A stretch of 64,000 bases of DNA from Gammaproteobacteria bacterium (GTDB lineage Bacteria > Pseudomonadota > Gammaproteobacteria > Pseudomonadales > Cellvibrionaceae). The translations under genes and the position numbers were made by a program. Positions 46,585-54,188 of this stretch are shown here, in pieces (positions within the stretch are counted from its first letter, which is position 1; each line of letters starts with the position of its first letter). The notes under the pieces are model-generated. The model saw only the letters and a list, made by a program, of their open reading frames with translations. It did not search any database and was not told the origin of the DNA. The stretch spans positions 62,001 to 126,000 of the forward strand of contig JAGKWO010000017.1 in the NCBI GenBank assembly GCA_021151835.1, read 5' to 3'.

Positions 46585-46661
46585 GCAGTAAATTTATGGA
46601 AAGGCGCAGTTAATTTATAAAGATGCAATAAATTCATAAAAGGCGCTGGAAATTTATAGAG
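46585..46661. repeat. Four imperfect tandem repeats of about 19 bp
   Basis: Units at 46585-46603, 46605-46622, 46623-46642 and 46643-46661 share a consensus close to GCGCAGTAAATTTATAAAAG, with one to four differences each. They lie between the sthA start (46520) and the nuo terminator (46775). The units are AT-rich with a GCGC or TGC start, spaced at roughly two helical turns. They are not coding. Function is unknown; a regulator-binding array upstream of sthA is possible. Confidence 0.7.
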
Positions 46662-46774
46662 CAAATCCAACGAGTGATCCGAGGCCAATAACAACTAAAA
46701 ACCAGTGACAGTGAAATATCTGAATGCAAATAAAGCACAAATTATAGATAGCAGAAAATCGGACAGCTAAAACA

Positions 46775-46800
46775 AAACAGGCTCCGTCAGGAGCCTGTTT
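46775..46800 (-). terminator. nuo operon terminator
   Basis: On the minus strand AAACAGGCTCC, loop TGAC, GGAGCCTGTTT followed by TGTTTT. An 11-bp perfect stem starting 7 bases after the nuoN stop codon ends the 15-kb nuo transcript. Confidence 0.92.
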
Positions 46801-46807
46801 CGCGCAA

Positions 46808-48247
46808 TTAATGCAGGGTATTGATAAATTCCAGTGCGGGTTGCGGGTACACACCCAACCACAACACCAGTACCACCAACAAAATGACAATAGCGACGCT
46901 GGCACGGGCGGCGGGAACATTATCCGCCTGGGAGTTACCCGTGCGATCATATAAAGCAACCATCACACGCAGGTAGTAATAGAGTCCCAAGCCACTGCCG
47001 ATAATCAACGCTGCCAACAAAATCCAGCTACTTGTAGTAACGCCGGTCATAAAGATATAGAACTTACCGATAAAACCGGCAGTTAACGGAATACCCGCCA
47101 ATGACAACATCACCAGGGTCAACGCAACAGCGAGTGCCGGGCTACGGTAGAACAAACCACGATAGTGATTCACTTCCTCCGCATCCAACGCATTACCACC
47201 GTGCGACAGCGCACTGATTGCACCGAAGGCTGCAAGGCTGGTAACAACATAGGTCAACAGATAAACATTTGCACTGACAACATCAACGGAATTACCGGCA
47301 ATTAACGCAATCAACAGGTAACCCATGTGGGCGATAGATGAGTAAGCCAGCATCCGCTTCAAATTGGTTTGGGTCAGCGCGAGGAAGTTACCTACTGCGA
47401 TAGACACAATCGCAATCACCGCTAATACCGGTTGCAGCACTGCTGTCAGGTCACTGGTTATGTGGCCAAGGAAGCGAATCAGGATGGCAATAATAGCGAG
47501 CTTGCTTGCCGTCGCCAGCAACGCACCCACTGGCGCAGGTGCACCCTGGTACACGTCAGGAGTCCACAGGTGGAATGGAGCCAGCGACAACTTGAAGCAC
47601 ATGGCAATCACAATCATCGCGATACCAAAGCCAGCAAGGTAGCCACCGTGTTCAGCAAGCTTGTCTGCAAGGTCAGCAAACAACATGGTGCCGGTTTGGG
47701 CATAAACCAGAGCCATACCAAACAGCAGGAACGCCGAGGCAGCAGCAGAGAGGATCAGGTACTTAACACCGGCTTCGAGTGAGCGGCTGCGCTCATGGGT
47801 GTAAGCCACCATGCCGTACACAGGCACAGACAGTAATTCCAAACCGATAAAGAAGCCGGCCATATGGCTGCTGGATACCAGCACCAAACCACCGACCGCC
47901 GCGATCAACAACAACATATAAACTTCTTCTTTGTTGTTGCCGTAGCTCTCAATGAAGTTACGCAAAAACACAGTGCAAACCAACGAGGCGAAGATCACCA
48001 ATGCACCGTAGAAATAAGCATGCCCATCAATCAGGATTAAATCCGTAACCGGTGTTGCAACGCGATCAGCGGCAAAACCATCCAGTGCAAAAATAGAAAC
48101 CAATGCTGCCAATTGGCCGGCAATGGTGATCCAGTAACTAACGCAATGGTTACGTTTGATAGATACCGCCAGCATCACCAATACCGCAGTGAGGCTCAGT
48201 AAGATAACCGGCGCTAAAGGTAAAAAAGTTTCGAATGATAAATTCAT
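46808..48247 (-). CDS. nuoN: NADH-quinone oxidoreductase subunit N
   Basis: About 479 residues and 14 hydrophobic helices of the Mrp-antiporter family; one of three proton-pumping subunits in the membrane arm of complex I. Conserved features include the glutamate in GLELLSVPVYGMVA, the KLSLAPFHLWTPDVYQGAP helix and the broken helix with a key lysine. ATG 48247 with GAGG upstream is chosen; the frame stays open to 48319 but that overlaps nuoM. Last gene of the operon, 7 bases after nuoM. Confidence 0.96.
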   Translation of the reverse strand: MNLSFETFLPLAPVILLSLTAVLVMLAVSIKRNHCVSYWITIAGQLAALVSIFALDGFAADRVATPVTDLILIDGHAYFYGALVIFASLVCTVFLRNFIESYGNNKEEVYMLLLIAAVGGLVLVSSSHMAGFFIGLELLSVPVYGMVAYTHERSRSLEAGVKYLILSAAASAFLLFGMALVYAQTGTMLFADLADKLAEHGGYLAGFGIAMIVIAMCFKLSLAPFHLWTPDVYQGAPAPVGALLATASKLAIIAILIRFLGHITSDLTAVLQPVLAVIAIVSIAVGNFLALTQTNLKRMLAYSSIAHMGYLLIALIAGNSVDVVSANVYLLTYVVTSLAAFGAISALSHGGNALDAEEVNHYRGLFYRSPALAVALTLVMLSLAGIPLTAGFIGKFYIFMTGVTTSSWILLAALIIGSGLGLYYYLRVMVALYDRTGNSQADNVPAARASVAIVILLVVLVLWLGVYPQPALEFINTLH

Positions 48248-48254
48248 AGTGACC

Positions 48255-49814
48255 TCATGGAGCGACTGGGGACGCAGCGCCCCCAATGGGCAGAGGAACA
48301 GACACATCTGCCGGTGCATAGGTTTGCTGGATAAAGGTCATTGCATCCACAGACACATTCAACAGTGGCTGGGGATAGAAACCAATTACCAACAGAATCA
48401 CCGCAAGCGACACCACGAGACTAATTTCACGGGCAGAAAGCTCTGCGAGTTTTTGTTCTGAAGTCGGCTGACCAAACAGGGTGCGATGGATCAGGATCAG
48501 CGAGTAAACACCGGCCAATACCAGGCTCGCCGTCGCGATAATGGTGAGCACCGGAACGACTTTGAATGCGCCCAGCAGAATCAGGAATTCGCCGATAAAG
48601 TTGGCAGTACCGGGAATACCCAGCAACGCAGCGGCAAAGAACATCAACAGTGGCGGCAAGTAAGTGAAACGAGCCCACAGTCCACCCATCTCACGCATAT
48701 CGCGGGTACCGAGGCGCTCGTACAGTTGACCGGCGAGGATAAACAAGCCACCGGCACACAAACCGTGCGCCAGCATCTGGATCGCCAGGCCTTGCAGGGT
48801 TAACAAGTTACCGGAGTAAATACCGATCAGCACAAAGCCCATGTGGGAGATGCTGGTGTAGGCGATCAGACGCTTGATATCGGTTTGCACGAACGCCAGG
48901 AAGGCGCCGTAGAAAATACCGAATACACCCAGCAGCATCGCCGTGTTGGCAAACTCTTGCGATGCATCAGGGAAGAATGGCAGGGTGAAACGCAACATAC
49001 CGTAACCGGCGGTTTTCAACAGGATACCGGCGAGGTCCACACTACCGGCGGTTGGTGCTTCAGCGTGCGCATCCGGCAACCAGGCATGAACAGGAACGAT
49101 AGGCAACTTGACCGCAAAGCCGATGAAGAAACACAGCATCAGGATAAATTGCAGTTCCTGGCTCATCAGTTTGTGGGTATTCAACAGGGTTTCGTAAGCG
49201 AAAGTGATTTGCCCGGTCGCTTTGTAGTTAACAACCACCAGCGCGAGGATTCCCACCAGCATCACCAAACCACCCACCTGGGTGTAAATGAAGAATTTGG
49301 TCGCGGCTTTCACACGCACCGCGCCGTTGTGGGCTGAACTGCCCCAGAGCGCAATCAGGAAATAAACCGGGATCAGCATCATTTCCCAGAAGAAGAAAAA
49401 CAGCATCATATCCAGCGCGAGGAACACACCCAGCACGCCGGCGAGGCTCCACAGCAAGTTCATGTGGAAGGCGCCGACGTTTTTGTTGATTTCTTTCCAG
49501 GAGCAGCCAACAGCAACAACACCCAACAAACCGGTGAGCAATACCATCACCAGTGACAGGCCATCGATACCGAAATGAATACTCACACCGAGTAAAGGAA
49601 TCCAGGAATATTGTTCTTCAACTTGCCAGTTAAGGCCGCCGGTACCTGCAACGCTGGAATAATCACCGGTGAGCCACAGGTTTACACCAATGGCGAGAAC
49701 AAGAGACATAGTAATAAGGGCAATCCACCGCGGGACGCCTGCGCCTAATCGCTCGCTTAGCCAGCACAACAGGCCGCCAAAAAACGGGATCAGGATCAGT
49801 GCCGAAAGAGTCAT
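48255..49814 (-). CDS. nuoM: NADH-quinone oxidoreductase subunit M
   Basis: A 519-residue antiporter-like membrane subunit with about 14 helices. Conserved elements include the glutamate in FFFFWEMMLIPVYFL and the KLPIVPVHAWLPDAHAEAPT helix, both part of the proton channel. It pumps protons as part of complex I. It lies 17 bases after nuoL and 7 bases before nuoN. Confidence 0.97.
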   Translation of the reverse strand: MTLSALILIPFFGGLLCWLSERLGAGVPRWIALITMSLVLAIGVNLWLTGDYSSVAGTGGLNWQVEEQYSWIPLLGVSIHFGIDGLSLVMVLLTGLLGVVAVGCSWKEINKNVGAFHMNLLWSLAGVLGVFLALDMMLFFFFWEMMLIPVYFLIALWGSSAHNGAVRVKAATKFFIYTQVGGLVMLVGILALVVVNYKATGQITFAYETLLNTHKLMSQELQFILMLCFFIGFAVKLPIVPVHAWLPDAHAEAPTAGSVDLAGILLKTAGYGMLRFTLPFFPDASQEFANTAMLLGVFGIFYGAFLAFVQTDIKRLIAYTSISHMGFVLIGIYSGNLLTLQGLAIQMLAHGLCAGGLFILAGQLYERLGTRDMREMGGLWARFTYLPPLLMFFAAALLGIPGTANFIGEFLILLGAFKVVPVLTIIATASLVLAGVYSLILIHRTLFGQPTSEQKLAELSAREISLVVSLAVILLVIGFYPQPLLNVSVDAMTFIQQTYAPADVSVPLPIGGAASPVAP

Positions 49815-49831
49815 GGTCTGGCCTATCCTTC

Positions 49832-51697
49832 TTAATGAGTAAATGTAACTTGTAAAACCAGGACTGCGCCCAGCACCAACACCGCACCTAGCGCAATACT
49901 GGTGGCGTACCAGCGCACGCGACCATTTTCGGTCACGCTCATTGCGCTGTTGCCCAGTTTTGCCAGTGACGGGATCAAATCAAACAATTTGGCGATTGCA
50001 TCGTGGCGATTGATGGCCGCGATAAACAAATAGGGTTTTACAAACAACCAGTTGTACAACCAATCGAAACCACAACCATCGCGTAATACGGGCGACAGCA
50101 AACGGCCCAAACCACTTTCAGAAATCGATTTGGCAATGCGGCGCTCGCCCCAGAAGAATACGAACGCGAATGCCAAACCAATCAGGCCGGTTGCGATAGC
50201 AAGGATCTCAACAAAGTGCTTGGATTCTTCCAGTGTTGCCGAAGTGAATGCCGGCAATACACCTTCAAGCGGTTGATGAATGAATGAACCAACGAAAGTT
50301 GAGAGCACCAACAGGACACCCAATGGCAACCAGTAAGAGAAACCGTGAATTGAGTGAGCATGGGTTTTCTCTTCGCCGTGGAATACGATGAAAATCAAAC
50401 GGAAGGTATAGATGGAGGTGAAGAACGCACCCACCAAACCGGCCCAGAACAAATTGGTGTGACCGCTGGCATAGGCTTGCAGCAGGATTGCATCCTTACT
50501 GAAGAAGCCGACGGTCAGGAACGGGAACGCCGCCAGCGCACCGCCACCCACCAGGAAACAGGCATAGACAAATGGAATCTTTTTCCACAGGCCGCCCATC
50601 TTGAAGATATTTTGCTCGTGATGGCACGCAATAATCACCGCACCCGCCGACAGGAACAATAGAGCTTTAAAGAATGCGTGAGTCATCAAGTGGAATATCG
50701 CCGCATCCCAGGCACCAACGCCCAAGGCGAGGAACATATAACCAATCTGGCTCATGGTTGAGTACGCGAGCACACGCTTGATATCGGTTTGTACCAGTGC
50801 AGAGAAACCCGCAATCAACAAGGTAATCGCACCTACTACACCGACCAGCAACAGTACATCCGGAGCCAATTCAAATACGGTGTGGGTACGGGCAATCAAG
50901 TACACACCCGCGGTCACCATGGTAGCGGCGTGGATCAATGCAGAAACCGGGGTCGGGCCAGCCATCGCATCCGCCAACCAGGTTTGGAGTGGCAATTGCG
51001 CCGATTTACCTACCGCACCGCCCAACAACATCAGGGAAGCAGCAACCACCATCGGGTCACCTTCACTCCATTTTTGCGGAGCAAGAACCAGGATTTGCTG
51101 GATATCCAAAGTGCCGAGTTGTTGGAAAATAATGAAGATACCAATGGCCATAAACACGTCGCCCACACGGGTAACGGTAAAGGCTTTGATAGCCGCTTCG
51201 CCATTGGCGCGATCAGAGTAGTAGAAGCCGATCAGCAGATAACTACACAGGCCTACCCCTTCCCAACCCAGGTACAAGAGACCTAGGTTATCGCCCAGCA
51301 CCAGCAATACCATGCTGGCAACGAACAGGTTCATGTAGGAGAAGAAACGCTCGTAGCCTGCTTCGCCGCGCATATACCAGGAAGCAAACAAATGGATGAA
51401 GAAACCCACACCGGTAATTACACCGAGCATGGTCAGTGACAAACCATCCAGGTGCAGGCCGAAGCTCGCGTTGAAATCGCCAACGTGCATCCAGGTCCAT
51501 AAGGTTTGAACGTATTTGCCGCCCTGCTCTACGTTATTTAAAAAATCGATCCCGACATATACAGTCGTGAGCGCTGAAAGACCAATCGAGCCAACACCGA
51601 TAACAGCGGCCAGGTTTTCAGAGAGACGGGTACGCAATGTGGCTAATAATAAAAAGCCGATTGCGGGAAACAGGAATGTTAAGTAGAGAAAATTCAT
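49832..51697 (-). CDS. nuoL: NADH-quinone oxidoreductase subunit L
   Basis: A 621-residue distal antiporter-like subunit with about 16 helices, including the C-terminal long amphipathic helix that braces the membrane arm. Conserved motifs are GWEGVGLCSYLLIGFYY (proton-channel glutamate) and KSAQLPLQTWLADAMAGPTPVSALIHAATMV (in pieces, channel lysine). Its ATG overlaps the nuoK stop by 4 bases (ATGA), implying coupled translation. Confidence 0.97.
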   Translation of the reverse strand: MNFLYLTFLFPAIGFLLLATLRTRLSENLAAVIGVGSIGLSALTTVYVGIDFLNNVEQGGKYVQTLWTWMHVGDFNASFGLHLDGLSLTMLGVITGVGFFIHLFASWYMRGEAGYERFFSYMNLFVASMVLLVLGDNLGLLYLGWEGVGLCSYLLIGFYYSDRANGEAAIKAFTVTRVGDVFMAIGIFIIFQQLGTLDIQQILVLAPQKWSEGDPMVVAASLMLLGGAVGKSAQLPLQTWLADAMAGPTPVSALIHAATMVTAGVYLIARTHTVFELAPDVLLLVGVVGAITLLIAGFSALVQTDIKRVLAYSTMSQIGYMFLALGVGAWDAAIFHLMTHAFFKALLFLSAGAVIIACHHEQNIFKMGGLWKKIPFVYACFLVGGGALAAFPFLTVGFFSKDAILLQAYASGHTNLFWAGLVGAFFTSIYTFRLIFIVFHGEEKTHAHSIHGFSYWLPLGVLLVLSTFVGSFIHQPLEGVLPAFTSATLEESKHFVEILAIATGLIGLAFAFVFFWGERRIAKSISESGLGRLLSPVLRDGCGFDWLYNWLFVKPYLFIAAINRHDAIAKLFDLIPSLAKLGNSAMSVTENGRVRWYATSIALGAVLVLGAVLVLQVTFTH

Positions 51698-52002
51698 CCG
51701 CGCATCTCACTCGCAACGTCAATATCCAGGGAATGATGGCGACGATAAAACTGCAACACTATCGCCAAACCGATACTTGCTTCCGCTGCAGCCAGGGTAA
51801 GGATCAGGATGAACATCACTTGTCCGTCCGGCGCACCCCAGCGACTACCTGCAACAATGAAGGCGAGCGCCGCCGCATTCATCATCACTTCCAGGCACAT
51901 CAATAAAAATAGAATGTTGCGGCGAACCATCACCCCAACCAGTCCCAGTGTAAAGAGCACACCCGCTACCGCGAGGCCCTGCTCCATAGGTATTGCTATC
52001 AT
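51694..52002 (-). CDS. nuoK: NADH-quinone oxidoreductase subunit K
   Basis: A 102-residue subunit of three transmembrane helices. Two buried glutamates typical of NuoK are visible: FLLMCLEVMMNAA and LAAAEASIGLAI. These form part of the membrane proton path. It overlaps nuoL by 4 bases and lies 95 bases after nuoJ, the widest gap within the operon. Confidence 0.96.
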   Translation of the reverse strand: MIAIPMEQGLAVAGVLFTLGLVGVMVRRNILFLLMCLEVMMNAAALAFIVAGSRWGAPDGQVMFILILTLAAAEASIGLAIVLQFYRRHHSLDIDVASEMRG

Positions 52003-52097
52003 TTACGCACACCTTTTTTCGATTACGCGCAGCGCGCTTTGCCATTTATCCGGATGTCGTCAAGCAGATTCCGGACAGCTTAGTTTTAAAATTGTTA

Positions 52098-52598
52098 TTA
52101 ACCGTTTTGGTCGTCGCGTTTACCCAGGTGATACGCCGCAACCAATGCTGCCAACAGCAACAATGACGCCAGCTCAACCACCAACAGGTAAGGGCCAAAC
52201 AGGGAAATACCGACTTGCTTGGCATCCACCAGCGTATGGCCTGCCTGATTCCAGGTGCCATCGCGCAACAGATACAGCATTTCCGCTAACAGGACGGCGG
52301 CGAGGATCGCTGGCACAACCCAGGTTTTGGGCGTTAACCAGGCGCGCTCTTGCATCGCCACGGCGGGGCCGATATTGAGCATCATCACCACGAACACGAA
52401 CAGCACCATGATGGCACCGGCATAAACAATAATTTCAAGCGCACCGGCAAAAGGCGCACCGAGCATAAAAAATATGGCTGCAACCGCTAACAGCGACACA
52501 ATCAAACTCAACAACGCGTGCACCGGATTGGTATTGGTCACTACGCGCAAGGTTGCGTAAATCGCGATTGCGGAGGCAATGTAGAATGCAATTTCCAT
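52098..52598 (-). CDS. nuoJ: NADH-quinone oxidoreductase subunit J
   Basis: A 166-residue membrane subunit with five helices; the family's ALEIIVYAGAIMVLFVFVVMML segment (in TM3, with the pi-bulge) is present. It couples quinone-site changes to proton movement in complex I. It lies 31 bases after nuoI and is followed by a 95-base gap with small inverted repeats. Confidence 0.96.
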   Translation of the reverse strand: MEIAFYIASAIAIYATLRVVTNTNPVHALLSLIVSLLAVAAIFFMLGAPFAGALEIIVYAGAIMVLFVFVVMMLNIGPAVAMQERAWLTPKTWVVPAILAAVLLAEMLYLLRDGTWNQAGHTLVDAKQVGISLFGPYLLVVELASLLLLAALVAAYHLGKRDDQNG

Positions 52599-52629
52599 CG
52601 TATGTCTCTTCTTTTCAGTCGGGCCGGAA

Positions 52630-53178
52630 TTAAGGCAACAAGCTTTTTACATCGATAGGCTTGGCTTCGTTTTGCGCTGCGCCTTTTGGCTTGCCCGCAA
52701 TCGCCATACCGGAAACACGGTAAAAGTTGTAATCCGGATTTTTACCCGGGCCAGAAATCAACAAGTGCTCTTTCTCATACACCAGATCCTGACGGTTGTA
52801 TTCCGCCATCTCAAAATCCGGGGTCAATTGGATTGCAGTTGTCGGACAGGCTTCTTCACACATTCCGCAGAAAATGCAACGCGAGAAATTGATGCGGAAA
52901 AATTCGGGATACCAACGGCCATCATCGGTTTCTGCTTTTTGCAATGAGATACAACCCACCGGGCAAGCAACCGCACAGAGGTTACAGGCTACGCAACGCT
53001 CCTCACCATCCGGATCGCGCGTCAATACAATGCGACCACGATAGCGCGGCGGCAGATACACTTTTTCTTCCGGATACTGGATGGTGTCGCGCTTGCGGAA
53101 ACCGTGGCTAAACACCATCAGCAAACTGCGTATCTGGGTGCCCGCTCCGGAAACCAGTGAAACAATATTTTTTACCAT
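52630..53178 (-). CDS. nuoI: NADH-quinone oxidoreductase subunit I
   Basis: About 182 residues with an N-terminal amphipathic region and two 4Fe-4S clusters (N6a and N6b), ligated by CVACNLCAVACPVGC and CIFCGMCEEACPTTA. It carries electrons towards NuoB. ATG 53178 with GAGGG upstream is chosen over an open extension to 53262 that would overlap nuoH. Confidence 0.97.
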   Translation of the reverse strand: MVKNIVSLVSGAGTQIRSLLMVFSHGFRKRDTIQYPEEKVYLPPRYRGRIVLTRDPDGEERCVACNLCAVACPVGCISLQKAETDDGRWYPEFFRINFSRCIFCGMCEEACPTTAIQLTPDFEMAEYNRQDLVYEKEHLLISGPGKNPDYNFYRVSGMAIAGKPKGAAQNEAKPIDVKSLLP

Positions 53179-53189
53179 AATTACTACCC

Positions 53190-54188
53190 TCAAGCTGCCG
53201 GAGTATTCAGCAGCACAACCGCTGCAGTAACCAATAAGTTCACCAGCGTCAGTGGTAAACACACCAACCAGCTGAATTTCATTACATGGTCATAACGTGG
53301 ACGCATCAACGCACCGCGCACCAATACGAACAACATAATGAAGAAGCCGGTTTTTACTGCGAACCAAACGAATGATGGAATGAAATCGAGATATGGCAGC
53401 GGTTTCCAGCCACCGAAGAACAGGGTCACAATCATCGCTGATACCATCACTACACCGATGTATTCCGCCACGAAGAACATACCCCACTTCATACCGGAAT
53501 ATTCAATGTGGTAACCGTCGGCAAGTTCTTGTTCCGCTTCCGGCTGGTCGAATGGATGGCGGTGAGTTACCGCGATACCGGCAATCATAAATGTACAAAA
53601 ACCGAAGAATTGCGGGATGATATTCCACAGATTGGATTGCGCTTCAACGATATCGCGCAGGTTAAAACTACCCGCCTGCACTACCACGCCCATCAGCGCC
53701 AAACCCATAAATACTTCGTAACTCACGGTTTGTGCAGCCGCACGCAAGCCACCGAGCAATGAGTATTTGTTGTTGGATGACCAGGCAGCGAACATCACTG
53801 AATACACAGCGAGACCGGCCATACCAAAGAAGAACAACAAACCGATATTTAAATCGATAACACCCCAGGTTGCCGTTACCGGGATCACTGCCATGGATAA
53901 CAAAATCGTTCCCATCGCAATCGCCGGTGCAAGGCGGAAGGTTAATTTGTCTGCGAAGGGTGGCGTCCAGTCTTCTTTGAAAAACATTTTGAACATGTCG
54001 GCAACAATCTGGAACATACCAAACGGACCAACACGGTTAGGGCCATAACGGTCTTGCCACCACGCCAGCAATTTACGCTCGATCAAACTGAGGTAAGCCG
54101 CAAGCAGAACAGTGACTAACAAAATCACAACCGCTTGGAAAACGGTGAAAAATATTTGCGCCAACTCTGGCGTTACCCAATCAAACAT
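53190..54188 (-). CDS. nuoH: NADH-quinone oxidoreductase subunit H
   Basis: A 332-residue membrane subunit with eight helices that forms the quinone channel at the junction of the two arms. Conserved segments include ERKLLAWWQDRYGPNRVGPFG and the acidic loop HPFDQPEAEQELADGYHIEYSGMK (in parts). Its ATG overlaps the nuoG stop by one base (TAATG). Confidence 0.97.
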   Translation of the reverse strand: MFDWVTPELAQIFFTVFQAVVILLVTVLLAAYLSLIERKLLAWWQDRYGPNRVGPFGMFQIVADMFKMFFKEDWTPPFADKLTFRLAPAIAMGTILLSMAVIPVTATWGVIDLNIGLLFFFGMAGLAVYSVMFAAWSSNNKYSLLGGLRAAAQTVSYEVFMGLALMGVVVQAGSFNLRDIVEAQSNLWNIIPQFFGFCTFMIAGIAVTHRHPFDQPEAEQELADGYHIEYSGMKWGMFFVAEYIGVVMVSAMIVTLFFGGWKPLPYLDFIPSFVWFAVKTGFFIMLFVLVRGALMRPRYDHVMKFSWLVCLPLTLVNLLVTAAVVLLNTPAA

